Origin: Bacillus sp. NTK034
GTDB taxonomy: Bacteria > Bacillota > Bacilli > Bacillales > Cytobacillaceae
DNA: 64,000 nucleotides
Assembly (NCBI RefSeq): GCF_017303275.1
Contig: NZ_JAFKOJ010000006.1
Coordinates: forward strand, 1 to 64,000
Reading direction: 5' to 3'
A program made the translations under genes and the position numbers. Shown piece by piece: positions 33,607 to 41,306 of the stretch (positions are counted from its first letter, which is position 1; every line of letters starts with the position of its first letter). The notes below the pieces were generated by a model. The model saw only the letters and a list, made by a program, of their open reading frames with translations, searched no databases and was not told where the DNA came from.

Positions 33607-33997
33607 TACCTTTATTCGATTTTTGCTTGTGGGAACATTGAATACAATTGTCGGGCTATCTATGATATTTATGCTGCTGGATTTGGCGGGGATGTCGTAT
33701 TGGACTGCAACATTTCTGGGAAACAGTGCGGGGGCAGCGGTCAGCTATTTCCTCAACAGATCGTTCACCTTTAGGAGCAGGGCCCGCATTCAAAGCAGTG
33801 CGGTGCGCTTCATTTTCATTCTGTTTTTGTGCTATATTCTTTCTTATTCCATAAGCGGCATGGCTGCAGAGTTTATCCAGACTTTTACCCTGCTCGGGCA
33901 TGATGTTTCGCCTGAAGAGCTTGCGGTTCTTTTGGGAGCGGGCATTTACACATCAACTAACTATATCGGGCAAAAATACCTCGTTTTTACTAAATAG
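33554..33997 (+). CDS. GtrA-family flippase-like membrane protein
   Basis: A 147-residue protein with four membrane segments and the GtrA opening FIRFLLVGTLNTIVGLSMIF. GtrA-family proteins are thought to flip polyprenyl-phosphate sugars across the membrane. Three in-frame ATGs (33554, 33557, 33560) follow GGAG at 33547-33550; 33557 or 33560 have the better gap. With the GT2 and DUF6044 genes it forms a three-component surface glycosylation unit. Confidence 0.9.
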   Translation: MMMSSRTFILEHYLKRTDTFIRFLLVGTLNTIVGLSMIFMLLDLAGMSYWTATFLGNSAGAAVSYFLNRSFTFRSRARIQSSAVRFIFILFLCYILSYSISGMAAEFIQTFTLLGHDVSPEELAVLLGAGIYTSTNYIGQKYLVFTK

Positions 33998-34044
33998 TGA
34001 AACTATTGCCAACAAAGCAGGTTTGGGAATGTTACGGGGGAGCC

Positions 34045-34079
34045 AAATTAGTCTCACGTATTAAAGGTGAGACTAATTT
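34045..34079. terminator. symmetric terminator
   Basis: Perfect 13-bp stem, AAATTAGTCTCAC (34045-34057) / GTGAGACTAATTT (34067-34079), T-rich to the right. It ends the glycosylation operon and may also serve the convergent MEDS gene. Confidence 0.88.
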
Positions 34080-34112
34080 TATTTACAGTAAATCCTGTCT
34101 GTATTTTTCTGT

Positions 34113-34646
34113 TCATTCATTTACAAAAAAATTATGGCAAAATAGAAGACTTTCTTTTAATTCTTGACTAACCCTGTCTGAATCGTAGGCACAAACAGAC
34201 AGAAGTTTTGTTTTGGCAACAATTAGATCAGCTTCTTTTTCAGATGCCGATAATTTTTTGCTGACTTCCAGTTCGTCACGCCATTCGACATGAGCCCAGC
34301 TCCGGACAGTTAAATCCTGTTCTGAATAACCTTCAATTAAGTTTGGGAGGTAATCGAAAATAGAATTAACTCTAAAGTCCCCCTTGGCATAATAGAAGTC
34401 ATAATTATTGATGAACTTTACTTTTTTCAGGCAGCTCTTATTTAACTTCATTGTGAGGCTTTCCTTAATCAGTGGAGTCATTCGGTCATTTTCTATAATG
34501 ATGGAGTATTCATTTCGTTCTAATCCGGAAAGAACAAATTCCATAACATTTGAAATATATTGGTCCTGGTTCTTGAAGAAATATAATACATGTCCCTTAG
34601 TAAGGTCTTGCATAGTATGAACTTCTTTTAGATGTATCCTTTCCAA
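34113..34646 (-). CDS. MEDS-domain protein
   Basis: A 177-residue protein. GHVLYFFKNQDQYISNVMEF and the following LERNEYSIIIEND match the MEDS (methanogen/methylotroph DcmR sensory) domain, a RecA-like fold thought to sense small ligands. The domain fills the whole protein, with no attached output domain. The TTG at 34646 follows GGGGTG with a five-base gap; an internal ATG at 34613 has no site. In other Firmicutes such proteins lie near stress-response switches; nothing here confirms that. Confidence 0.75.
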   Translation of the reverse strand: MERIHLKEVHTMQDLTKGHVLYFFKNQDQYISNVMEFVLSGLERNEYSIIIENDRMTPLIKESLTMKLNKSCLKKVKFINNYDFYYAKGDFRVNSIFDYLPNLIEGYSEQDLTVRSWAHVEWRDELEVSKKLSASEKEADLIVAKTKLLSVCAYDSDRVSQELKESLLFCHNFFVNE

Positions 34647-34840
34647 ATTTGCACCCCGCAGAATTCTGACATTTTATGCCTGCTAATTCAGTTTATCATA
34701 CTTTGATCTTGAAAAGGGTTCATCAGGGAAAGGAGAAATTCGTCTTTCGAAACCCTTGTTGATTGATTGTAAATAAAATGCAATAGTGTTACCCTGAAAC
34801 GACATAGTGCATTTCCTATGTAAAAAGGAGCGAATACACT

Positions 34841-34993
34841 ATGCTTAGTAAGGAAGAAAACTTACTATTTATTAGAGAACTTGGACGTTTGCAGGCTGAT
34901 TTTGAGAACTGCAGCGATGATCAAGTATGCAACAGCATTCATCAGGATATTCTTTTACTTCTTAAGGCTCTATCTATGACTGCTATGAAATAG
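34841..34993 (+). CDS. small protein, unknown function
   Basis: A 50-residue reading frame with a good ribosome binding site (AAAAAGGAG, ten-base gap to ATG) and a terminator whose right arm begins with its stop codon. The product is mostly helical (EENLLFIRELGRLQADFENC, then HQDILLLLKAL) with two cysteines. Its size and helical hairpin look recall Spo0E-like proteins, but the SQxLDxLI signature is missing. I do not recognise it. Confidence 0.6.
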   Translation: MLSKEENLLFIRELGRLQADFENCSDDQVCNSIHQDILLLLKALSMTAMK

Positions 34994-35004
34994 CAGTTTT
35001 TTTT
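34980..35004 (+). terminator. terminator of the 50-residue gene
   Basis: Stem CTGCTA (34980-34985) / TAGCAG (34991-34996) followed by eight T. Confidence 0.88.
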
Positions 35005-35067
35005 GTTTAATATTTGAAGTGTGAGTACGCTCGAATGGAGATACGATGTTTTCTATTGTGTGTTTTC

Positions 35068-35217
35068 TTGCATATAATTCTGAAAAGTGTTAATCTGAAT
35101 AAGAATTATTTTTGTTCGGTGTAAAGGATAGTTTGAGTAAAACTTTACGTCTTGATGATCACTGAGAGCAAGGATAGTAACACAATGTGTGTTGATACGC
35201 ACAAGGAGGCAACAAAA
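35068..35217 (+). promoter_or_regulatory. cold-shock gene promoter and long leader
   Basis: TTGCAT (35068-35073), 17-base spacer, TAATCT (35091-35096); an alternative exact TATAAT lies at 35073. Either start gives a leader of over 100 bases before the csp ATG, as usual for csp mRNAs whose leader folds according to temperature. Confidence 0.5.
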
Positions 35218-35418
35218 ATGGAAAATGGTAAAGTAAAATGGTTTAACAGTGAAAAAGGCTTCGGATTCATCGAACGCGAAGGTGGAGAAGACGTATTCGT
35301 TCATTTCTCAGCTATCCAAGGCGAAGGTTATAAATCTTTAGAAGAAGGTCAAGAAGTGACTTTCGATGTTGAGCAAGGTCAGCGTGGAGCTCAAGCAGCT
35401 AACGTGCGTAAAGCTTAA
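35218..35418 (+). CDS. csp: cold-shock protein (CspB/CspD-like)
   Basis: A 66-residue single cold-shock domain. RNP1 reads KGFGFIE (about residues 13-19) and RNP2 VFVHF (about 26-30), with the Lys/Trp/Phe surface KVKWFN for single-stranded nucleic acid binding. It acts as an RNA chaperone. Nearly identical in length and sequence to Bacillus CspB/CspD; which paralogue cannot be told. The start at 35218 follows AAGGAGG; the ORF extends upstream but that part is the leader. Confidence 0.96.
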   Translation: MENGKVKWFNSEKGFGFIEREGGEDVFVHFSAIQGEGYKSLEEGQEVTFDVEQGQRGAQAANVRKA

Positions 35419-35438
35419 TTATATAACCAAACTCAGGG

Positions 35439-35465
35439 CAGGCTCTTTATGGGCCTGTTTTTTTG
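35439..35465 (+). terminator. terminator of csp
   Basis: Stem CAGGCTC (35439-35445) / GGGCCTG (35451-35457) with one mismatch, then seven T. Confidence 0.85.
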
Positions 35466-35506
35466 TGTGAAAAATTAGGAAGTAAAAATTTTGAGCGTCG
35501 ATTACT

Positions 35507-35627
35507 GTCTAGCTCCAGCGCCTACCCCCTCGAGGTCACAAGCCAAGCCTCCCAAAAAGGCAAAGGACGCCTTTCCGGGAGGCTCGTCTTGTGCTTGTCG
35601 GGGGTGGACAAGGCGCTTACGCTTTTC
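35507..35627. repeat. long stem-loop dispersed repeat element
   Basis: An element of about 120 bases folding on itself: outer AGCGCCT / AGGCGCT, CCCCC / GGGGG, and an inner AAGCCTCCC / GGGAGGCT pair around AAAGGC...GCCTTT. It has no reading frame of note. I recognise this type of 'TGTCTAGCTCCAGCGCC' element from several Bacillus genomes (memory only). A partial relative lies at 61469-61536. A separate hairpin CCCTGCTCA/TGAGCAGGG follows at 35638-35659. Confidence 0.8.
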
Positions 35628-35732
35628 TAATAAGGAACCCTGCTCACGAATGAGCAGGGCACATGTACACGGTAAATCAAATGGTAAATCAAGTGTATCA
35701 TATTATTGTGAATTTTCCTAACCGCGGGAATC

Positions 35733-36560
35733 CTATCCCCGGTGAACCTGCATCATAATTTTAGTGACATAATGCTCCTTATCATTCTGTACTACGGTAT
35801 CATAAATGTACTCTTCAAAAACATGCTCCCCTAAGGTTAAATGCAGCCGTTCCATCTCTGAGAAAAGGCGCTTATAGGTATCGGTGATAGTTTTTTCGCT
35901 CCCAACATGATAGCCGATGAGGAAATCACCTTTTACGGCCCGAAAATATGGATGTCCCTCCTTTGGATTGGGCTGCTCGATATACAAATAGCTGTAATTG
36001 GAGAATTCCCCTTTCAGCACCTGCTCCCGCTTTGTTATAGATCCGATCGGATATCCTGAATCAAGCTGTGAAAGCTGCAATTCATTAATAAAATCCGAGA
36101 TGACCTCCACAAATTCTTCATCTGGTATATTTTGAATGTTCCTGCTTAGATATAGGGTTGCTTCCGGCAATGGCTGAAGCGTAATCCTATTAAAATCAAG
36201 CTGAGAAGCTTCTTCCATTAATCCGATTTTGGCCTCGATCATTTTCTCCTTCATTTCGATTTCCTGCCGTTTTTTTACAATTTCCTCTTTTTTCCGGTAC
36301 ATGATGGATAGAAAGCTTTCGGGCGATTTATTTTGCATGTACTGCTGAATATCGTTAAGCGACATGCCAAGATCCTTTAATAAATCAATCACAAAAAATA
36401 ACTCTAATTGGTGAATGGAATAATAGCGGTAGCCTTTTTCATTTTTCTTTACCGGGGACAAAATCCCGATTTGATCGTAATAAAAGATTGTCTGCTTGTT
36501 AACCTTGCAAAGCTTTGCGAATTCACCAGTCGTTAAATATTTGCCATCTTTTTTACTCAT
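35733..36560 (-). CDS. MerR-family regulator with BmrR-type effector domain
   Basis: A 275-residue regulator: MerR winged helix (1-72, TTGEFAKLCKVNKQTIFYYD), a long coiled-coil dimerisation helix (about 75-120) and a C-terminal GyrI/BmrR-like ligand domain (about 125-272). BmrR-type proteins bind cationic lipophilic drugs and activate a multidrug exporter by untwisting a 19-bp-spaced promoter. Exactly such a promoter lies between it and the divergent MFS gene. The MerR start codon is on the minus strand about 18 bases from that -35 box. Confidence 0.93.
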   Translation of the reverse strand: MSKKDGKYLTTGEFAKLCKVNKQTIFYYDQIGILSPVKKNEKGYRYYSIHQLELFFVIDLLKDLGMSLNDIQQYMQNKSPESFLSIMYRKKEEIVKKRQEIEMKEKMIEAKIGLMEEASQLDFNRITLQPLPEATLYLSRNIQNIPDEEFVEVISDFINELQLSQLDSGYPIGSITKREQVLKGEFSNYSYLYIEQPNPKEGHPYFRAVKGDFLIGYHVGSEKTITDTYKRLFSEMERLHLTLGEHVFEEYIYDTVVQNDKEHYVTKIMMQVHRG

Positions 36561-36577
36561 TTTTTACATCACTGCCC

Positions 36578-36608
36578 TTGACTATATAGTTACTATATAC
36601 ACTAGGAT
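36578..36608 (+). promoter_or_regulatory. MerR-type promoter with palindromic operator
   Basis: TTGACT (36578-36583), 19-base spacer, TAGGAT (36603-36608). The spacer contains TATATAGT-T-ACTATATA (36583-36599), a perfect palindrome. A 19-base spacer with a central palindrome is the hallmark of MerR-activated promoters. Confidence 0.88.
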
Positions 36609-36659
36609 AAAACGTATAATTAAATCAAGTTTGATTGTTTTGTAAGGAGTATGATATAG

Positions 36660-37847
36660 ATGAAAACACAAAAAATCACTTTAGGATTATTATTGACGAA
36701 TTTATTCATAGCCTTTCTGGGTATTGGACTGGTCATTCCTGTCCTGCCTACCTTGATGAATGAATTGGGCATAACTGGCACTACCATCGGGTATTTAACA
36801 GCCGCTTTTGCATTGGCCCAGCTGATTGTTTCCCCGTTTGCAGGGAGAGCAGCCGATAAATGGGGCAGGAAGGTCATGATTGTTACCGGCCTATTTATTT
36901 TCGGCCTTTCTGAATTTTTATTCGGGATCGGCAAAGAGATCGAGCTGCTGTTCGTTTCCCGGATCTTGGGCGGAATTAGTGCGGCCTTTATTATGCCGGC
37001 CGTGACAGCCTTTATCGCTGATATCACGACGACGGATACCCGTCCAAAGGCACTCGGGTATATGTCAGCCGCTATTAGTACCGGATTTATTATCGGTCCC
37101 GGCATCGGCGGGTTTTTAGCGGAATTTGGTACGCGAGTGCCATTCTTCTTTGCGGGTGCAATGGGTGCACTTGCAGCAGTGCTTTCGATGATTTTATTAT
37201 CTGAGCCTGAGCGCACTGAAGAGGAAAATCAGGAAGGGGCAGTAGAGGGCAGAGGCGGCTTCCGACGCCTGATGGAGCCAAAATATCTCCTGGCCTTTAT
37301 TCTGATTTTTATTGCCTCATTTGGGCTGGCTGCTTTTGAATCATTCTTTAGCTTATTTGTGGATCACAAGTTTGCTTTTAAACCATCAGATATCGCCATT
37401 GTAATCACGGGAGGGGCCATTTTCGGAGCCGTATCCCAAATCCTCCTGTTTGACCGACTGACCCGCATTTGGGGCGAAATCAAACTGATCCGCTACAGCT
37501 TAATACTATCCAGCCTGCTTGTGTTTTTAATGACTGTTGTTAATTCCTACTTCTCGATTTTACTTGTAACCTTCATTGTGTTTGTAGGATTCGACTTATT
37601 TCGCCCGGCTGTCACTTCCTATCTTTCGAATATCGCCGGCAATGAACAAGGCTTCGTTGGCGGCATGAACTCGATGTTTACAAGCCTCGCGAATATAAGC
37701 GGCCCTATTATTGGGGGAATGCTGTTTGATATCGATATTAACTATCCTTATTATTTTGCAACGGTCATCCTGGCATTTGGGATTGGATTGACGCTGGTAT
37801 GGAAGAAGCCTGCAGAGAAGGCATCCAAAGTGGTCAAGGCAGTATAG
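36660..37847 (+). CDS. MFS multidrug exporter (Bmr/Blt/NorA-like)
   Basis: A 395-residue major facilitator with 12 segments. Motif A GRAADKWGRKVMI lies around residues 62-74, and motif C GPGIGGFLAEFG around 143-154, as in the drug:H+ antiporter family DHA1 with Bmr, Blt and NorA. Divergent from a BmrR-type regulator gene and controlled by the promoter at 36578, so it is the drug-inducible output of that pair. Confidence 0.93.
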   Translation: MKTQKITLGLLLTNLFIAFLGIGLVIPVLPTLMNELGITGTTIGYLTAAFALAQLIVSPFAGRAADKWGRKVMIVTGLFIFGLSEFLFGIGKEIELLFVSRILGGISAAFIMPAVTAFIADITTTDTRPKALGYMSAAISTGFIIGPGIGGFLAEFGTRVPFFFAGAMGALAAVLSMILLSEPERTEEENQEGAVEGRGGFRRLMEPKYLLAFILIFIASFGLAAFESFFSLFVDHKFAFKPSDIAIVITGGAIFGAVSQILLFDRLTRIWGEIKLIRYSLILSSLLVFLMTVVNSYFSILLVTFIVFVGFDLFRPAVTSYLSNIAGNEQGFVGGMNSMFTSLANISGPIIGGMLFDIDINYPYYFATVILAFGIGLTLVWKKPAEKASKVVKAV

Positions 37848-37931
37848 CTAATTAAAATACACATTATAAAAAAATATAGTGTGCAGGATATAATAAGAAG
37901 TATTAATGATCTGAAAGAGAGCTGATTTATT

Positions 37932-38375
37932 GTGGATACTCAAATAACTTCGAAAATAAAAATAAATAAGCCGGCAAATGTGGTGTTTGAAGCAATCGTA
38001 GACCCAGCTAAAATCGGTCACTTCTGGTTCTCGTCGAGTTCTGAAAGATGGGAACAAGGCAAGTCGATTATAGTAAAATATGATGAATATAACGCTGAAG
38101 GCATTTTAAATGTTTTAGAAATTGAGGAAAGTAAGAAAATCGTGTTTTCATGGGGCGGAGAAACGAATGAAGAAACAATTGTTGCCATTACACTGAATGA
38201 ACCGGATCATTTGAGTACAATCATTGAGGTGAACGAATCTGGTCTTGATGAAAATGACCCTGAAGCCGTAAGCAAGATGCTGGGACAAAAAGAAGGCTGG
38301 ATCTATATGCTGACTTGCCTCAAGGGCTATTTGGAACATGGCATTAGTGATTTGAGAGCGTCATTAATCCATTAA
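37932..38375 (+). CDS. SRPBCC / AHSA1-family protein
   Basis: A 147-residue protein of the START-like (SRPBCC) fold, AHSA1 branch: KIKINKPANVVFEAIVDPAKIGHFWF opens the family (given as KIKINKPANVVFEAIVDP and KIGHFW), and the long C-terminal helix covers GWIYMLTCLKGYLEH. Such proteins bind hydrophobic ligands in a deep pocket; individual roles are mostly unknown. Start is GTG at 37932. Monocistronic, 84 bases after the MFS gene. Confidence 0.88.
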   Translation: MDTQITSKIKINKPANVVFEAIVDPAKIGHFWFSSSSERWEQGKSIIVKYDEYNAEGILNVLEIEESKKIVFSWGGETNEETIVAITLNEPDHLSTIIEVNESGLDENDPEAVSKMLGQKEGWIYMLTCLKGYLEHGISDLRASLIH

Positions 38376-38440
38376 TAAGATTTCTACTATGATACTGTCA
38401 GTTAACCCAGGCGTAATGCCTGAAAAGTTTGCGTGGTAAA

Positions 38441-38473
38441 CAAAAAGAGTGAATTAACGATTAATTCACTCTT
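38441..38473 (-). terminator. terminator of small minus-strand gene
   Basis: Perfect 13-bp stem AAGAGTGAATTAA (38445-38457) / TTAATTCACTCTT (38461-38473); on the minus strand it is followed by TTTTTG. Confidence 0.85.
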
Positions 38474-38481
38474 AAAGATAA

Positions 38482-38631
38482 TTAATTTTTAGCACCATTT
38501 TCCGGGTATGGCTGACCGTATCCTTCCACTTTCCCAGCACGTTCTCTTTCATATTCTGAGCCTGCACCTTGACGATTATCAACTGAGGATTTCGCTGCTT
38601 GCTTCTCTGATTTGCCGTTCTGACGTGACAA
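38482..38631 (-). CDS. small hydrophilic protein, possibly a spore or stress protein
   Basis: A 49-residue product starting at TTG (38631) behind an excellent GGAGGTGA site with a five-base gap, and ended by a strong terminator. The sequence is Lys/Gln/Glu/Gly-rich and without hydrophobic segments (SRQNGKSEKQAAK, ERERAGKVEGYGQPYPENG). The composition recalls small acid-soluble spore or general stress proteins, but I cannot name a family. It is absent from longer-ORF calls, yet its expression signals are better than average. Confidence 0.7.
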   Translation of the reverse strand: MSRQNGKSEKQAAKSSVDNRQGAGSEYERERAGKVEGYGQPYPENGAKN

Positions 38632-38970
38632 TATCTTCACCTCCCATACACAGTTTAGATTGCTTAATAATTGTGAAACTATTCAAGGGGGACACAGGTT
38701 TGATGGCCCAGAAATGATGCGGGGCGTCCAATTGATGGTGAAAGAACTTTCTTAGATTCAGATGATAATCCTCCGGAAGCCTGCCGGTGAGCCCATAAGT
38801 TAGCTGGCTTTTCAGGTACATATATGCTATGTTGTTAATATATAGTAGACCTTTCTTCGTAAACGGGAAAGGTCTGCTTTTTATATATTCAAAAGAAGGA
38901 TGGTGCATGGAAATGACAGTAGAATTGAAGTTTTGCCAGGTGTTTGATCCCAGCAAGGGGGGTATCTATT
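38632..38970. other. gene-poor stretch with one hairpin
   Basis: No convincing gene. A plus-strand terminator-like hairpin lies at 38847-38875 (AGACCTTTC / GAAAGGTCT, then GCTTTTTAT), without an obvious gene upstream, so a short RNA ending there is possible. A minus-strand frame of 125 codons crosses the region without a ribosome binding site. Confidence 0.5.
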
Positions 38971-39420
38971 ATGAACCATAGTCTTGAGGCTCTGACTGAA
39001 AAAGAGTACTTTATTAAACAGCTGACGTTTATTGATGAAAACTATCAGGATTTGAATAGCCTTTATGTATCTTCCACTCCGTTAAAGGAGCGGAAAAAAG
39101 ACTTCCTTAGTATTTATGTAAGTGAAGTGGAGCAATACATTGCGCTTTGTAATCAGGTTCCTGGAGAACCGCCTTTGCGAAAAGTGTTGATTGGAACAAA
39201 GGTAACCGTGTTATTCGACGGGGAGGATGACCGGGAGGATTATTATATATGCCTGCCCGATCAGTCGGACCCTGATAATGGTTGCATTTCATTCTTGTCT
39301 CCTGTCGGCAGGCAGCTTCTGTTAAAAAATCTGGGTGAGCAAACCTCACTGATTATCCCAAGCGGTCAGCTGGATGTGGTAATTGAAAATATTTCTTATT
39401 GGGATCAGGAGACAGGTTAA
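38971..39420 (+). CDS. GreA/GreB C-terminal-domain protein
   Basis: A 149-residue protein: a charged helical N-terminal half (about 1-75) and a GreA/GreB-like C-terminal FKBP-type domain (VLIGTKVTVLFDGEDDREDY, CISFLSPVGRQLL, about 78-140). Gre factors use a coiled coil to reach the RNA polymerase secondary channel; here the N-terminal region is shorter and lacks a clear acidic tip, so it may be a Gre-like competitor rather than a cleavage factor. The ATG at 38971 follows AAGGGGGG with eight bases between; an upstream in-frame start at 38944 lacks a site. Confidence 0.78.
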   Translation: MNHSLEALTEKEYFIKQLTFIDENYQDLNSLYVSSTPLKERKKDFLSIYVSEVEQYIALCNQVPGEPPLRKVLIGTKVTVLFDGEDDREDYYICLPDQSDPDNGCISFLSPVGRQLLLKNLGEQTSLIIPSGQLDVVIENISYWDQETG

Positions 39421-39441
39421 CATATTTTTACTTGGAGCAGA

Positions 39442-39460
39442 GGGACAGAGGACCTGTCCC
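39442..39460. repeat. GGGACAG/CTGTCCC hairpin
   Basis: Stem GGGACAG (39442-39448) / CTGTCCC (39454-39460), followed by CCGCCAGGCGG. Same word as the hairpins at 1515 and 10241; no T-run here. Confidence 0.6.
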
Positions 39461-39607
39461 CCTGTCCGCCAGGCGGAAGGAGCTTGAGGTTCAAATAATT
39501 GACTTCCTAAACTGTAACTTATAATATTACAGTATCGTTTTCGCTGTCAGTTTATTTTGCGTAAACATTAAACAAACTAGGTTTGAACGAAAAAAGGAGT
39601 GATTTAC

Positions 39608-40729
39608 ATGAATCCAAGCTATAAACCGCTATTAGAATCTCTTCAGTTAAAAAATCATGTGGAATTAAAAAACAGAGTGGTCCTGGCTCCAATGACCAAT
39701 TTTGCATCCCATCCGGATGGAACCGTATCAGATGCCGAGATCGAGTATTACGTACGCCGATCTAAAGGGGCCGGAATGGTGATTACGGCTTGTACAAATG
39801 TGTCTGCCAACGGAAAGGGATTCCATGGTGAATTCGGCGGCGATCACGATGGGATGATTCCTAGTCTTTCGAGGCTGGCAGCCAGCATTAAAGAGCAGGG
39901 GGCCAAAGCCATTCTCCAGATCTTTCATGGCGGGAGGGAATGCCCTCCAGAGCTCGTTCCAAATGGGGAAACAGTCAGTGCCAGTGCGATTGCATCTGAA
40001 GGAAGCAGCAACACGCCAAGAGCACTGTCGGAAAAGGAAGTGGAGGACATCATTACCGCTTTCGGCGAAACAACTCGCAGGGCTATCCAGGCAGGCTATG
40101 ATGGCGTCGAAATTCATGGAGCCAATGGCTATTTAATTCAGCAATTCTTTTCTCCGCATTCAAATCGCCGCGAGGACCGTTTTGGAGGCAGCCTTGAAAA
40201 GCGCATGACGTTCCCTCTTGCTGTGATAGACGCAGTCCAAAAAGCGGTAAAAGAACATGCGAAAGAGCCATTTCTTGTCGGGTACCGTTTTTCTCCGGAA
40301 GAGCCTACTGAGCCAGGGATCACAATGGAAGATACACTTCAATTGGTCGATGTGCTGTCAGATAAAGGGCTGGACTACCTTCATGTCTCCCTGATGGAGT
40401 TCTGGTCCAAGCCAAGACGCGGGGCTGATGAAGCTAAGCCGAGAATTCAGCATCTCTTAGAAAAAATAGATAATCGCCTGCCGCTTATCGGAGTAGGGTC
40501 GATCCATACCCCTGATGAAGCCGTAAAAGCACTGGAAACGGGAGTGGCCATGGTTGCTCTAGGCCGGGAATTGATTATGGAGCCCGATTGGGTGCAGAAG
40601 GTGCAGGAAGGCAAAGAGTCTCAAATTGCCACCACTTTATCCAAAAAGGATCAGGAAAAGCTGGTCATCCCGGATCCGCTCTGGCAGGCAATCGTAAACA
40701 CTCCAGGGTGGTTTCCGGTTGTAGATTAA
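39608..40729 (+). CDS. Old-Yellow-Enzyme-family NADH:flavin oxidoreductase (YqiG-like)
   Basis: A 373-residue TIM-barrel flavoenzyme. Landmarks: VVLAPMTNFASHPDG near the start, FHGGREC, then HGANGYLIQQFFSPHSN with the FMN/substrate-binding His and Asn, and NRREDRFGGS. YqiG of B. subtilis has this length. Members reduce activated alkenes or take part in NADH-dependent ligand reduction; the natural substrate is unknown. The ATG at 39608 follows AAAAAGGAG with about nine bases between; the ORF extends three codons further to a GTG. Confidence 0.92.
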   Translation: MNPSYKPLLESLQLKNHVELKNRVVLAPMTNFASHPDGTVSDAEIEYYVRRSKGAGMVITACTNVSANGKGFHGEFGGDHDGMIPSLSRLAASIKEQGAKAILQIFHGGRECPPELVPNGETVSASAIASEGSSNTPRALSEKEVEDIITAFGETTRRAIQAGYDGVEIHGANGYLIQQFFSPHSNRREDRFGGSLEKRMTFPLAVIDAVQKAVKEHAKEPFLVGYRFSPEEPTEPGITMEDTLQLVDVLSDKGLDYLHVSLMEFWSKPRRGADEAKPRIQHLLEKIDNRLPLIGVGSIHTPDEAVKALETGVAMVALGRELIMEPDWVQKVQEGKESQIATTLSKKDQEKLVIPDPLWQAIVNTPGWFPVVD

Positions 40730-40752
40730 TTGATACATTTAGAAATTATATT

Positions 40753-40797
40753 AAAGGGCAGAAGTGACAGTCTTTACTGTCATTTCTGCCCTTTTGT
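40753..40797 (+). terminator. terminator of oxidoreductase gene
   Basis: Long stem AAAGGGCAGAAGTGACAG (40753-40770) / CTGTCATTTCTGCCCTTT (40777-40794) with one G-U pair, then a T-rich tail. Confidence 0.92.
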
Positions 40798-40819
40798 TTT
40801 CATATTTCTCCATCTTTCC

Positions 40820-41281
40820 TTAATGATGATGACCCTGCCCCGCTTCCTGCCTGCCTGTTCCTTCTTGCAGGAATTCCACGTCGCTTTTCGACAGCTCTCC
40901 CACAATAAACTGCTTTTGCGGCATGATCAGGCTATCGTCTTGCTGGGCGTGCACTTTTACAAAGTAAAGGCCATCCTTGTCAAAATCCTTGCTGATGCTG
41001 TAGACGCCACCGCCCTCATCGGCTGCTTCCTCCATCCCATATCGGACAGTGCCGTCCTGTTTCCATATCTCAAAATGAACAAAGTCGGCATGAACAGCAG
41101 GCTTGCCGTCCTGTGTGAGTGTGGCTCTAATCGTCTCCTGTTCTCCAGCTGTGAAATTGTCAGGTGTTTGTATTTCCAGCTTCAGCGGAGTTTCCTGTTT
41201 GTAAAGCTCTGCTGCTTTCTCATCCAGTGAGCATGCACTCAGCAATGACAGCAGCAGGACCATAAAGATATATTTTTTCAC
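40820..41281 (-). CDS. FixH/YtkA-like lipoprotein with His-rich tail
   Basis: A 153-residue exported lipoprotein: signal with lipobox LLSAC, then a beta-rich YtkA/FixH-like domain (LKLEIQTPDNFTAGEQETIR and later GGVYSISKDFDKDGLYFVKV). The last residues read GQGHHH, a possible metal-binding tail. The GTG at 41281 is preferred because GGGAG lies nine bases upstream; the ATG at 41314 overlaps the preceding gene. Such proteins often accompany PepSY proteins in metal or redox functions at the cell surface. Confidence 0.83.
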   Translation of the reverse strand: MKKYIFMVLLLSLLSACSLDEKAAELYKQETPLKLEIQTPDNFTAGEQETIRATLTQDGKPAVHADFVHFEIWKQDGTVRYGMEEAADEGGGVYSISKDFDKDGLYFVKVHAQQDDSLIMPQKQFIVGELSKSDVEFLQEGTGRQEAGQGHHH

Positions 41282-41306
41282 GGTATTAGACTCCCTTAAC
41301 CTAAAC

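Noticed and set aside
38579..38956. 125-codon minus-strand frame, with an internal start at 38821
   Set aside because: It looks partly protein-like but has no ribosome binding site, crosses a terminator-like hairpin and overlaps the better 49-residue gene.
40730..41230. 166-codon plus-strand frame
   Set aside because: It covers a terminator and lies opposite the FixH-like lipoprotein gene, whose signal peptide and lipobox are clear.
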